Below, piece by piece: positions 35,915-43,305 of a stretch of DNA of 64,000 nucleotides (position 1 is its first letter; every line of letters begins with the position of its first letter). The DNA lies in contig JABFRO010000001.1 in NCBI GenBank assembly GCA_013141125.1, forward strand, positions 868,001-932,000, in the 5' to 3' direction. The stretch is from Methylophilaceae bacterium (GTDB taxonomy: Bacteria; Pseudomonadota; Gammaproteobacteria; Burkholderiales; Methylophilaceae). The position numbers were made by a program, and so were the translations under genes. A model generated the notes under the pieces. The model had not been told where the DNA came from, searched no databases, and was given only the letters and a program-made list of their open reading frames with translations.

Positions 35915-36755
35915 TAATTATATGGCGAGTGTGTCGCCCGCAGCTGTGGCTTTAGTCAGATTGCGTCGCGGCTTTGGCAGCAAAATATTCGCCAGCAAGA
36001 TCATGGATAAATGGCATACGCAATTTACTGGTGCTGCCAACGATACTCCGTGGTCAACCGCCGTCAGCGCGCTGGAAAAGCTGTTGCAAAAATCCGCAGC
36101 CGGTTTGCCTATCAGTATTGTGCTGTCCAACCAGTTGGTGCGCTATAAAATTATTCCCGCCTTGCCGCCGTTCAGCGCGGCAGACAAGGTGCTGGCGGTA
36201 GCCAGGCATGGTTTTCGTGAAACCTATGGCGATATGGTGGATGACTGGACGATACGCGTGAACCCGGTGCCGCATGGCGATAGCGTCATTGCCAGTGCCG
36301 TGGATAGCGCTTTGCTAGCCGCGTTGGAAGCCTTAACACTGAAATATGGGTGTAAATTGAAATCCATACAGCCGTTTTTGATGAGCGGTTTCAATCAGCT
36401 GCATCGCCGTATCAAAACCTTGCCCGCCTGTTATGTGCAGATAGAAAACGGGCGTTTGTATGTAGCCCTGATACGCGATGGTGCCTGGCACAGCATCACT
36501 GGCAGCGTTGCGGGACCGGATTGGCCGCAACAATTATCGGCATTGATTGCACGCGAGATGTTGCTGGCGGGTTGGCAGCATGAGCAAGCCATTATTTATC
36601 TGGCACCGGCCAATTCGGCGGAGGATAGCCGTAGCAGTGCGGCTTTTATGCAAAGTTCGGTGTGGAAAACGCTGCCAGCGCCGCAACCGGCCATGACCGG
36701 TTATGCAGTCGCCAGCGATCAGGCGTATGCCATGGCATTGAGCGTGGCAAGGTAA
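35895..36755 (+). CDS. PilM/GspL-like cytoplasmic assembly protein
   Basis: About 286 residues. GTG at 35895 (MSLSLLDNYMASVSP) is preferred because GGAAGAG lies 7 bases before it; ATG at 35922 is the alternative and lacks a ribosome site. It overlaps gspE by 20 bases. The protein has an actin-like, PilM/GspL-cyto flavour: ALVRLRRGFGSKIF, LPISIVLSNQLVRYKIIPAL, then DSALLAALEALTLKYGCKLK, with no transmembrane helix. In type II systems GspL contacts GspE; here its parts appear split into PilM-, PilN- and PilO-like proteins as in type IV pili. Sequence identity to known families is low, so the assignment leans on operon position. Confidence 0.7.
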   Translation: MSLSLLDNYMASVSPAAVALVRLRRGFGSKIFASKIMDKWHTQFTGAANDTPWSTAVSALEKLLQKSAAGLPISIVLSNQLVRYKIIPALPPFSAADKVLAVARHGFRETYGDMVDDWTIRVNPVPHGDSVIASAVDSALLAALEALTLKYGCKLKSIQPFLMSGFNQLHRRIKTLPACYVQIENGRLYVALIRDGAWHSITGSVAGPDWPQQLSALIAREMLLAGWQHEQAIIYLAPANSAEDSRSSAAFMQSSVWKTLPAPQPAMTGYAVASDQAYAMALSVAR

Positions 36756-36757
36756 AT

Positions 36758-37291
36758 ATGCGCGCCATCAAACTCGATTATGTAACAACTCGCACACCTT
36801 CTGTACCGGGCTTGGCGGTATTTGTGCTGGCTGTGTTACTGCTGGTTATGGCTTGGCAGTATTACAGCGCCATGCATGAACAGCGGCTGAAAACAGACAA
36901 GCTGATACAACAGCTGCGCAAGCAGTCCGGCATCCAGCCGCTTAACACGGGTGCACAGAAAAAATCCTCCGCCGAAGTGTTGGCAAAAATGCAAGCGGCC
37001 AGACAATTGGCCAATGATCTGCAAATGCCCTGGGATGCGGTGTTTAATGCGCTGGAGACGGCTGCGCTGGAAGATTCCGCCTTGTTGGCAATCGAGCCGG
37101 ATACCAAAAAACACCAACTTAAAATCACCGCAGAAGCTAAAAACAAGGACGTGATGTTTGATTATATGCAGCGTGTGGAAAACACCCCCGAGTTGTTTGA
37201 TGTTTATCTGCTCAAACATGAGATTCAGGAAGAGGTAGACCAGCATCCGCTACGCTTTGTGCTGGTGGCAAAATGGAAAGCAGCCTCTTGA
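36758..37291 (+). CDS. PilN-like inner-membrane assembly protein
   Basis: A 177-residue protein from ATG at 36758 (two bases after the previous stop; upstream in-frame sequence is inside the preceding gene). It has a cytoplasmic start (MRAIKLDYVTTRTPSV), one transmembrane helix (LAVFVLAVLLLVMAWQYY), a periplasmic coiled coil (LKTDKLIQQLRKQSG), then a ferredoxin-like fold region (LLAIEPDTKKHQLKITAEAK). This is the PilN/GspL-periplasmic plan. It overlaps the next gene by 19 bases, so the products are probably made in fixed ratio. Confidence 0.75.
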   Translation: MRAIKLDYVTTRTPSVPGLAVFVLAVLLLVMAWQYYSAMHEQRLKTDKLIQQLRKQSGIQPLNTGAQKKSSAEVLAKMQAARQLANDLQMPWDAVFNALETAALEDSALLAIEPDTKKHQLKITAEAKNKDVMFDYMQRVENTPELFDVYLLKHEIQEEVDQHPLRFVLVAKWKAAS

Positions 37292-37854
37292 ATAGGATTA
37301 CTGGAGCCTATTGGCTACGCCAGCTGGAAATACTACGCTTTCAACTGGGCTGGCTGGGGTCGCTCGGCTTGCTGGCCTTGATAGCCTGCCTGCTGCCGGG
37401 TTTGATGCTGGTGTTACCCGCGCAACAGCAATTGCAGCAAAAAACGCAAGAACTGGCCTGGCTCAACCAGCAACCGAAAACCAAGCCGTTGCCCCAGGCA
37501 CCGCTGCTCAATGATGAACAGGCACTGCGTAAATTTTATCGCCAGTTTCCGCTGGCAGACGAGCTGTCGCCGCAGTTGGCCGAGTTGCATCAGCTGGCAT
37601 TGGAGCAAGGCATAGTGCTGACGGCGGGTGAATACAAATTAAGTAATGATGCCAATGACCCCAATCTGCTGCGCTATGAAATCATTTTTCCGCTGCATAG
37701 CAGTTACAAAAATCTGAAAAGTTTTATCGCGGCGGCTGGTTTGAAGTTTCCTACTCTGGTTTTGAGTGAGATTAATATCAAACGCGAATCCATAAGCGAC
37801 AACAGCGCACAAATCAAACTGAACTTTGTGTGGCTGCTGGTGAGGAGTCATTGA
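37273..37854 (+). CDS. PilO/GspM-like inner-membrane assembly protein
   Basis: A 193-residue protein. A transmembrane helix (LGSLGLLALIACLLPGLMLV) is followed by a coiled-coil stretch (QQQLQQKTQELAWLNQQ) and a periplasmic ferredoxin-like domain (LRYEIIFPLHSSYKNLKSFI, LVLSEINIKRESI). This is typical of PilO/GspM, which pairs with the PilN-like protein. Its stop overlaps the start of the PilP-like gene (TGATG). The assignment is by architecture and order. Confidence 0.72.
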   Translation: MESSLLNRITGAYWLRQLEILRFQLGWLGSLGLLALIACLLPGLMLVLPAQQQLQQKTQELAWLNQQPKTKPLPQAPLLNDEQALRKFYRQFPLADELSPQLAELHQLALEQGIVLTAGEYKLSNDANDPNLLRYEIIFPLHSSYKNLKSFIAAAGLKFPTLVLSEINIKRESISDNSAQIKLNFVWLLVRSH

Positions 37855-38504
37855 TGGCCTTATCAACACAACAACGCTGGATGTTGATTGGCGGCGCGCT
37901 GTTATTGACGCTGGCTGCCATGTATGGCTTGCAGGAGCCAGTGGAGGAAAGTGCGCCGGAAATCGCCGTGCAGCGGCACGTAAGGACTAGCGCTACGAAT
38001 TTGCCTAGCCAGTCCATCGCCGCAAGCAATGATTTGCTGCCGGATTTGGCGCATAAAACCGTGATTGATACTGATGCTGGTTTTAAGGCAAAAACGGGGG
38101 TCAATAACGCGGATTTATTCAAGTCACATGCCTGGTATGTGCCGCCACCACCCAAACCTGTGGTGCAGCCAGTGCTTATTGAAAAGCCCAAGGCACCGCC
38201 AGTGCCTTATGCTTATATGGGCAAAATGGAAGATACACCGCAAGGTACGCTGATTTTTCTGTCGGCCAATGACAAGGTGCAGCTAGTGAAAACAGGACAA
38301 GTGATAGACGGCGTGTGGAAGCTGGATAAAGAAGATGCCAACGCGCTGTATTTTACTTATCTACCGCTTGGGCTGCCGCAAATGCAATCCAAGACCGCCA
38401 AACCTGCTGCCAGAAATTTCGGCAATTTTAACCATGATAATCAAGATCCGGATGCACAGAATCCAGATAATCAAAACCAGGATGTTCAAAATCAGGGTAT
38501 TTAA
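37854..38504 (+). CDS. PilP/GspC-like periplasmic linker protein
   Basis: A 216-residue protein from ATG at 37854, which overlaps the upstream stop by one base. An N-terminal transmembrane anchor (LIGGALLLTLAAMYGLQ) is followed by a flexible linker, a proline-rich stretch (WYVPPPPKPVVQPVLIEKPK) and an HR-like domain (YAYMGKMEDTPQGTLIFL, VQLVKTGQVIDGVWKLD). It ends in a low-complexity Asn/Gln/Asp tail with repeats of the type DNQ/QNP. The domain is the kind that binds the secretin N0 domain, linking inner and outer membrane. The polar tail is unusual and may be recently expanded by repeat slippage. Confidence 0.72.
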   Translation: MALSTQQRWMLIGGALLLTLAAMYGLQEPVEESAPEIAVQRHVRTSATNLPSQSIAASNDLLPDLAHKTVIDTDAGFKAKTGVNNADLFKSHAWYVPPPPKPVVQPVLIEKPKAPPVPYAYMGKMEDTPQGTLIFLSANDKVQLVKTGQVIDGVWKLDKEDANALYFTYLPLGLPQMQSKTAKPAARNFGNFNHDNQDPDAQNPDNQNQDVQNQGI

Positions 38505-38551
38505 ACAAGCTTGATTTAAATCCCGGCAATCCTCAATGAAAGAAATAATCA

Positions 38552-40519
38552 ATGAAATCAAGTGCTAAATATATAAATTCGAGCTTGGTTATAATGCTGT
38601 TGCCCTTGCTGGGCATGGCAGGTTGCGCCTTTGCGCCCTGGCCAAAATCTGCTATTGCCGGAGCAACGCCGGAAGCGCGTGTTGCCAATGCGCAGGAAAA
38701 ACTACACAAAAAACCGGAAGCCGCTATCCCGCGCAAGGATATGTTTGTGACGCAAGAACAGGCTATTACCGAGTTACTGTCGGCCGCAGAAAAAGCGCGT
38801 AGCAATAGTGATTATGACGAGGCGAATGCCTTGTATGAGCGGGTGAAAGAGCTGGCACCAAATAATGTGCGGGCAATTGCCGGCAAGGTGGGCATAGAGC
38901 GTGAAAAAAATCATGTCAAACAAGTGGAGGCCGCACGCGTACTACTTGCGCAAAAAAATGCCGATGCGGCTTTTTCTATCTTGCGCGGGGTGTTGATTGA
39001 AGATCCAAAAAATGCGGAAGCGCTGAAATTACAGCGTGAAATTCGCGCTTTGAAGGAATCGGCGCGTAGTGAGCCGCCACGGCTCAAGCCGCCGTTTGAT
39101 AAACCAGTGACACTGGAATTTCGCGATGTGAATATCAAAATGCTGTTTGAATCACTCTCGCGCGCCACCGGTATTAACTTCATACTGGACAAGGACATCA
39201 AGACCGACACCAAGGCCACGGCGTTTATCAAGAAAGCGCCGATAGAAGATGCGATAGAAATGGTGCTGGCTACCAATGGTTTGCAAAAAAAGGCGCTGAC
39301 CGAAACCAGTGCCCTGATTTACCCGAACACGCCGCAGAAAATAAAGGATTACAAGGAGCTGATGATACGCAGTTTTTATCTGACCAATGCTTCCGCCAAA
39401 CAGGTGGCGGCTACCTTGCGCACGGTGCTTAAATCGCGCGATGTGGTGGTGGATGACCGCTTAAACATGATTGTAATGCGGGATACACCGGAGGTGGTCA
39501 GGCTGGCAGAAAAGCTGGTGGCGGCCAATGATCTGGCAGATCCCGAAGTCATGCTGGAAATAGAAGTGCTGGAAATCAGCCGCAGCCGTTTGCAGGAGCT
39601 GGGGATTGTGTATCCCAACAAACTGGCTGTTGCCACCAGCGCCAGTGCAACCGCGCTGACGCTGCAAGCGCTACGCAGCACTTTTCGCAATGGCGCGGTG
39701 GATGCCAGCCAGATTAATGTATCTCCCAATCCGACCGCAAATTTCAAGAAAACCGCAGACGATATCAACCTGATCTCCAATCCGCGCATCCGTGTGCGCA
39801 ACAATGAAAAAGCCAAAGTCCTGGTGGGCGACAAAATACCTATCATCACAACCACATCTACCGCCAATGTCGGCATTTCAGAAAACGTGACCTATATTGA
39901 TGTGGGGCTAAAGCTGGATGTGGAGCCGCGCATCACACTGGATGATTTCGTCAATATCAAGATCGGACTGGAGGTCAGCTCACTCGGAGACCCCGTCAAA
40001 AACAGCGCCGGGCTCACGATTGCCTACAAGATAGGAACGCGCAACGCGAGCACCCTGCTCAGGCTCAAGGATGGCGAAACGCAGATTCTGGCCGGCTTGA
40101 TTCTGGACGACGAGCGTAAAAGTGCCAACAAATTGCCCGCCCTGGGGGATATTCCGCTCCTGGGCAGATTATTCTCCGATCATACGGATTCAAAAAGCAA
40201 AACCGAAATTGTGCTGGCGATTACGCCGCATATTCTGGGCAATATCAGCCGTCCTGATGCCGAAGTGTCGGAATACTGGTCGGGTACTGAAACCGGTATC
40301 ACGGACAGGCCGCAGATCAATGTGCCTGCCAGTGGCGCTGGGGGAGCGGCAAACCGTTTTAATAATGCCATACGCGAACCCATACAACCTGAACCTGAAC
40401 CGAGCGCTACGCCGGATGCCGTTGCGCCAGCCGCTGCCGAACCCGGCAGCATCCCCGAATTTGTGCAGCCGCCTGTCAATAACGTAATTGACGGCTCGAA
40501 CAAGTCCACGCCGCCTTAA
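38552..40519 (+). CDS. gspD: Secretin GspD (lipoprotein)
   Basis: A 655-residue protein. The lipobox LLGMAGC puts the lipid-modified Cys at residue 25. A TPR-like helical region (about 60-170) precedes an N0-type domain (VTLEFRDVNIKMLFESLSRA) and an N1 domain (KDYKELMIRSFYLTNASAKQ). The secretin core follows: VLVGDKIPIITTTSTANVG, then VGLKLDVEPRITLDD and LKDGETQILAGLILDDERKS. It ends in a Pro/Glu-rich tail after TPHIL. It forms the outer-membrane channel. A lipoprotein secretin with TPR repeats resembles the type IV pilus/MSHA-like secretins as much as classical GspD. Confidence 0.93.
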   Translation: MKSSAKYINSSLVIMLLPLLGMAGCAFAPWPKSAIAGATPEARVANAQEKLHKKPEAAIPRKDMFVTQEQAITELLSAAEKARSNSDYDEANALYERVKELAPNNVRAIAGKVGIEREKNHVKQVEAARVLLAQKNADAAFSILRGVLIEDPKNAEALKLQREIRALKESARSEPPRLKPPFDKPVTLEFRDVNIKMLFESLSRATGINFILDKDIKTDTKATAFIKKAPIEDAIEMVLATNGLQKKALTETSALIYPNTPQKIKDYKELMIRSFYLTNASAKQVAATLRTVLKSRDVVVDDRLNMIVMRDTPEVVRLAEKLVAANDLADPEVMLEIEVLEISRSRLQELGIVYPNKLAVATSASATALTLQALRSTFRNGAVDASQINVSPNPTANFKKTADDINLISNPRIRVRNNEKAKVLVGDKIPIITTTSTANVGISENVTYIDVGLKLDVEPRITLDDFVNIKIGLEVSSLGDPVKNSAGLTIAYKIGTRNASTLLRLKDGETQILAGLILDDERKSANKLPALGDIPLLGRLFSDHTDSKSKTEIVLAITPHILGNISRPDAEVSEYWSGTETGITDRPQINVPASGAGGAANRFNNAIREPIQPEPEPSATPDAVAPAAAEPGSIPEFVQPPVNNVIDGSNKSTPP

Positions 40520-40526
40520 GCTATTG

Positions 40527-41000
40527 ATGATGCGACACGCGGGATTCACGCTGATAGAACTGGTGGTAACGGTGATGATAGTCGCCATTTTGGCGGCGGG
40601 TGCCATGCCGGTGATGCAGCTGACGATAAAGCGCAATCAGGAAATGGAATTACGCACTCATTTGCGCCAGATCAGAACCGCGATTGATGCTTACAAAAAA
40701 GCCTTCGATGAGGGGAAAATCAAAAAAACACTGGAAGATTCCGGCTATCCGCCCACGCTGGAAACGCTGGAACTAGGCGTACAGGATCAGACTGCGCCCA
40801 AAAAGAAGATCCTGCGTTTCATACGCAGAATCCCGCGTGATCCCATGAGCAGCGACAAGGAAGCCAGCGCCATTGAGAGTTGGGGCAAGCGCAGTTATTT
40901 GAGCGAGGCCAGCTCGCCCAGCGAAGGTGCGGATGTTTACGATGTTTATTCACTCAGCCCGCAAAAGGCGCTGGATGGTACTTTTTACAGCACATGGTGA
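40527..41000 (+). CDS. Pseudopilin (GspH/GspG-like)
   Basis: A 157-residue protein from the tandem ATG at 40527/40530, just after gspD; longer in-frame extensions overlap gspD and lack a leader. The class III leader MMRHAG|FTLIELVVTVMIVAILA has Glu at +5. The body has RTHLRQIRTAIDAYKKAFDE and a C-terminus DVYDVYSLSPQKALDG...W similar to the next two pseudopilins. It probably forms part of the tip or shaft of the pseudopilus. Which minor pseudopilin it equals is not clear. Confidence 0.85.
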   Translation: MMRHAGFTLIELVVTVMIVAILAAGAMPVMQLTIKRNQEMELRTHLRQIRTAIDAYKKAFDEGKIKKTLEDSGYPPTLETLELGVQDQTAPKKKILRFIRRIPRDPMSSDKEASAIESWGKRSYLSEASSPSEGADVYDVYSLSPQKALDGTFYSTW

Positions 41001-41015
41001 AATGGTGAAGCGCAA

Positions 41016-41417
41016 ATGAAACAGCAAAATGGCAAGCGTCTGCGTAAACCTGGTTGGGGATTCACCCTGATCGAGCTGATGGTGGTGATGAGCATCATTG
41101 CCTTGCTCATCTCGATTGCTGTGCCGCGCTATTTTCAGAGCATAGACAATGCCAAAGAAGCCACGCTGAAGCATAGTTTGAGTGTAATGCGCGAGGCTAT
41201 CGACAAGTTCTATGGTGATAATCAGCGCTATCCGGCTTCGATTGAAGAATTGGTGGCCAGAAAATATTTGCGCGCCGTGCCGCCTGATCCAATCACCGAC
41301 ACCGCGCAAAGCTGGATCATCATCACACCCGATGCCGAGACTGCAGGTGGTGTTTATGATGTCAAAAGCGGTGCGCCGGGATTAGCCAAAGATGGCACAC
41401 CTTATGCCGAGTGGTAG
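41016..41417 (+). CDS. Pseudopilin (GspG-like)
   Basis: A 133-residue protein. The leader MKQQNGKRLRKPGWG is cut before FTLIELMVVMSIIALLISI, with Glu at +5. The short body KHSLSVMREAIDKFYGDNQR and YLRAVPPDPITD is followed by the C-terminus GVYDVKSGAPGLAKDGTPYA. Its end resembles the major pseudopilin GspG but lacks the GNAYQY block. Fifteen bases separate it from the preceding gene. Its 3' end overlaps the following gene by about 26 bases, supporting one transcript. Confidence 0.87.
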   Translation: MKQQNGKRLRKPGWGFTLIELMVVMSIIALLISIAVPRYFQSIDNAKEATLKHSLSVMREAIDKFYGDNQRYPASIEELVARKYLRAVPPDPITDTAQSWIIITPDAETAGGVYDVKSGAPGLAKDGTPYAEW

Positions 41418-41907
41418 TGTATTGGCTCATTGCACAGTCGCCAACTCGCGTGGATTCAGCTATATCGGTTTGCTGATTATGATTGCAATTGCTGGCGTTG
41501 GCTTGTCCGCCGCAGGCATGAGCTGGCAGTATCAAGTGCGCGCAGAAAAAGAACGGCAATTGTTATTCGTCGGCGGACAATTCAGAAACGCAATCAACAG
41601 CTATTTTGATAACACCCCTTCCGGCGCAAAAATCTATCCGCTTACGCTAGAGGATCTATTGCTGGATAAACGCTTACCCAAAATCAAACGCCATTTGCGC
41701 CGTATCTACAGCGACCCCATCAGCGGCAAGCCGGATTGGGGCTTGGCCAAACAGCAAGGCCGCATTGTTGGCGTTTACAGCCTATCAAAAAGCAAGCCAC
41801 TCAAACAGGCTGGTTTTGATGCGGCAGAAGATAGTTTTACCGGTGCCGCTTCTTATCGGGCTTGGGTGTTTGGGCTGGCGGGAGAAGCCGCGACCGTGGC
41901 GCGATAA
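41392..41907 (+). CDS. Pseudopilin with Gly instead of Glu at +5
   Basis: A 171-residue protein. The leader is about 20 residues long with cleavage predicted at SRG|FSYIGLLIMIAIAGVGL. The residue at +5 is Gly, where nearly all pseudopilins have Glu. The body (LFVGGQFRNAINSYFDNTPS, IKRHLRRIYSDPISG) matches other short minor pseudopilins. GspK is the known exception lacking Glu5, but it is much longer, so this may be a short GspK-equivalent or tip initiator. The start at 41392 or 41404 cannot be decided. Last gene of the operon. Confidence 0.8.
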   Translation: MAHLMPSGSVLAHCTVANSRGFSYIGLLIMIAIAGVGLSAAGMSWQYQVRAEKERQLLFVGGQFRNAINSYFDNTPSGAKIYPLTLEDLLLDKRLPKIKRHLRRIYSDPISGKPDWGLAKQQGRIVGVYSLSKSKPLKQAGFDAAEDSFTGAASYRAWVFGLAGEAATVAR

Positions 41908-42069
41908 ATCACATCCAAACCAGTTGCGATACCCTACTTTGATTGAATCAAGGTAATTTGAAAATGCAGAATATTGAATCCGTTAATGCTTGTTCTGGTT
42001 GGCAAGCTCACCACCCAACACCAACGGATTCCTAATTTATCAATGGCTATAGTTACAGCAGGATAATGC

Positions 42070-42588
42070 TTACTTGCGACGACGCGCTACAGCGCCCAGC
42101 AAACCCAGGCCAGCCAACAACATGGCATAAGTTTCAGGTTCCGGCACTGGTAACGTAGCAACGGAAAAAACATATTTTCCACCCAGCGAGCCATTGGCAT
42201 TACCAGTTACCTTGAAATAATAATCCAGACCAGCGGCATAATTTCCAGACCCCACTTTAATCTCGCTGGAGCTACCGGTATTGTCGTCCAAATTGTCAAT
42301 CAATACATTGCTGCTATTAAACAACTGAACTGATAGGCCATTGATATTGAAAAGATCTCCTATGCCGGTTATGGTAATTTGAAGATTGCTAAAGCTGCCG
42401 CCAGAATATAATCCTGGCGGGGCAATATCAAATGTTCCAATATCTGTGAATGTTCCTACGTTGTGTGAAATGATTTGGGATATTGTCGTTGGTACGGCAA
42501 TGACACCATAGTCGATGTTAATGTTATCGGCTTGTGCCGTGCCGCTCAAGGCCAAGGCCAATGCAGTTAAAGAAAATAATGATTTCAT
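42070..42588 (-). CDS. FxDxF-type PEP-CTERM protein
   Basis: A 172-residue protein from ATG at 42588, chosen because GGAG precedes it and it starts a signal peptide (MKSLFSLTALALALSGTAQA). The F-x-D-x-F-like element is visible in VGTFTDIGTFDIAPP, which is the mark of a common PEP-CTERM subfamily. Beta-rich blocks follow (SVQLFNSSNVLIDNLDDNTG, LDYYFKVTGNANGSLGGKYV). The tail VPEPETYAMLLAGLGLLG ends RRRK. It is probably a small matrix or surface protein with no enzymatic motif. A CGGTCTAT site lies about 120 bp upstream at 42707. Confidence 0.87.
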   Translation of the reverse strand: MKSLFSLTALALALSGTAQADNINIDYGVIAVPTTISQIISHNVGTFTDIGTFDIAPPGLYSGGSFSNLQITITGIGDLFNINGLSVQLFNSSNVLIDNLDDNTGSSSEIKVGSGNYAAGLDYYFKVTGNANGSLGGKYVFSVATLPVPEPETYAMLLAGLGLLGAVARRRK

Positions 42589-42690
42589 GATGTTAACTCC
42601 TATATTAGATTTGGTAAAAATGATGTATTCCGCTATGAGTCGGATCAATACACATAGCATGTTATGAGCACAGTATGATGTTTGTATGAT

Positions 42691-42714
42691 CCGGCTATAG
42701 TCCTAGCGGTCTAT
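42691..42714 (-). promoter_or_regulatory. CGGTCTAT-type site upstream of the FxDxF gene
   Basis: CGGTCTAT at 42707-42714 (plus strand) is accompanied by the imperfect palindrome GGCTATAGTCC at 42693-42703. It sits in the 143-bp gap between two PEP-CTERM genes, about 105-125 bp upstream of the start at 42588. A member of the recurring motif family; function inferred. Confidence 0.4.
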
Positions 42715-42731
42715 CAATAAATGCCGCCAGG

Positions 42732-43253
42732 TTAATCGTCTGATTTTTTAGCGCGGCAGGTCGTCCAGCCGAGCAAACCTAAACCAGCAAGCAACATGGC
42801 GTAGGATTCAGGCTCTGGCACCGCTGCGTAAATTACCGAGCCAGCACCAGAATTACCCAAATTTGTGTCATAAATTACGTAAGCGTCGCTGGCATCAACA
42901 ATGCCCGCGATGAACGAGAAACCCACATTGGGTGTGCTTGAGTTAACAGACCACTCAAGGCCAAGCAATGCCCCATCCTGAAAAGCCACATCCATATCTG
43001 ATAATGCTAATGTATTCGCTTGGGTAAAGGTGCTGCTTAAAAAATGCATGTTGATGGAATTTAAATTAATCCACTCAGAACCTGATGCAGTCAAGCTGGC
43101 ATCATCAAAGCTAAAACTGCCTGAAAATGATGCGCCGTTGTAATGGCCTGAGTCCATCGCGCCGCTGAAGTTGTAGTTTTGAATGGCGGCTTGTGCTGGC
43201 AACACGGCACCCAATAAGGCAGCCAGTAGTAAACTTTTTAACGTGTATTTCAT
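42732..43253 (-). CDS. PEP-CTERM protein with a degenerate basic tail
   Basis: A 173-residue protein: a signal peptide (MKYTLKSLLLAALLGAVLPA), a beta-rich body (NYNFSGAMDSGHYNGASFSG, DMDVAFQDGALLGLEWSVNS) and the tail VPEPESYAMLLAGLGLLGW. It ends TCRAKKSDD in place of the usual RRR cluster. The charged end still holds Arg and two Lys, so sorting may work. The body pattern is common in PEP-CTERM proteins of unknown role. It follows the 5'-nucleotidase gene by 52 bp on the same strand and is likely co-transcribed with it. Confidence 0.85.
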   Translation of the reverse strand: MKYTLKSLLLAALLGAVLPAQAAIQNYNFSGAMDSGHYNGASFSGSFSFDDASLTASGSEWINLNSINMHFLSSTFTQANTLALSDMDVAFQDGALLGLEWSVNSSTPNVGFSFIAGIVDASDAYVIYDTNLGNSGAGSVIYAAVPEPESYAMLLAGLGLLGWTTCRAKKSDD

Positions 43254-43305
43254 GATGATTTCCTTTTATATAAACGATCGTTATTAAATTCTTTAAAATA
43301 AAATC

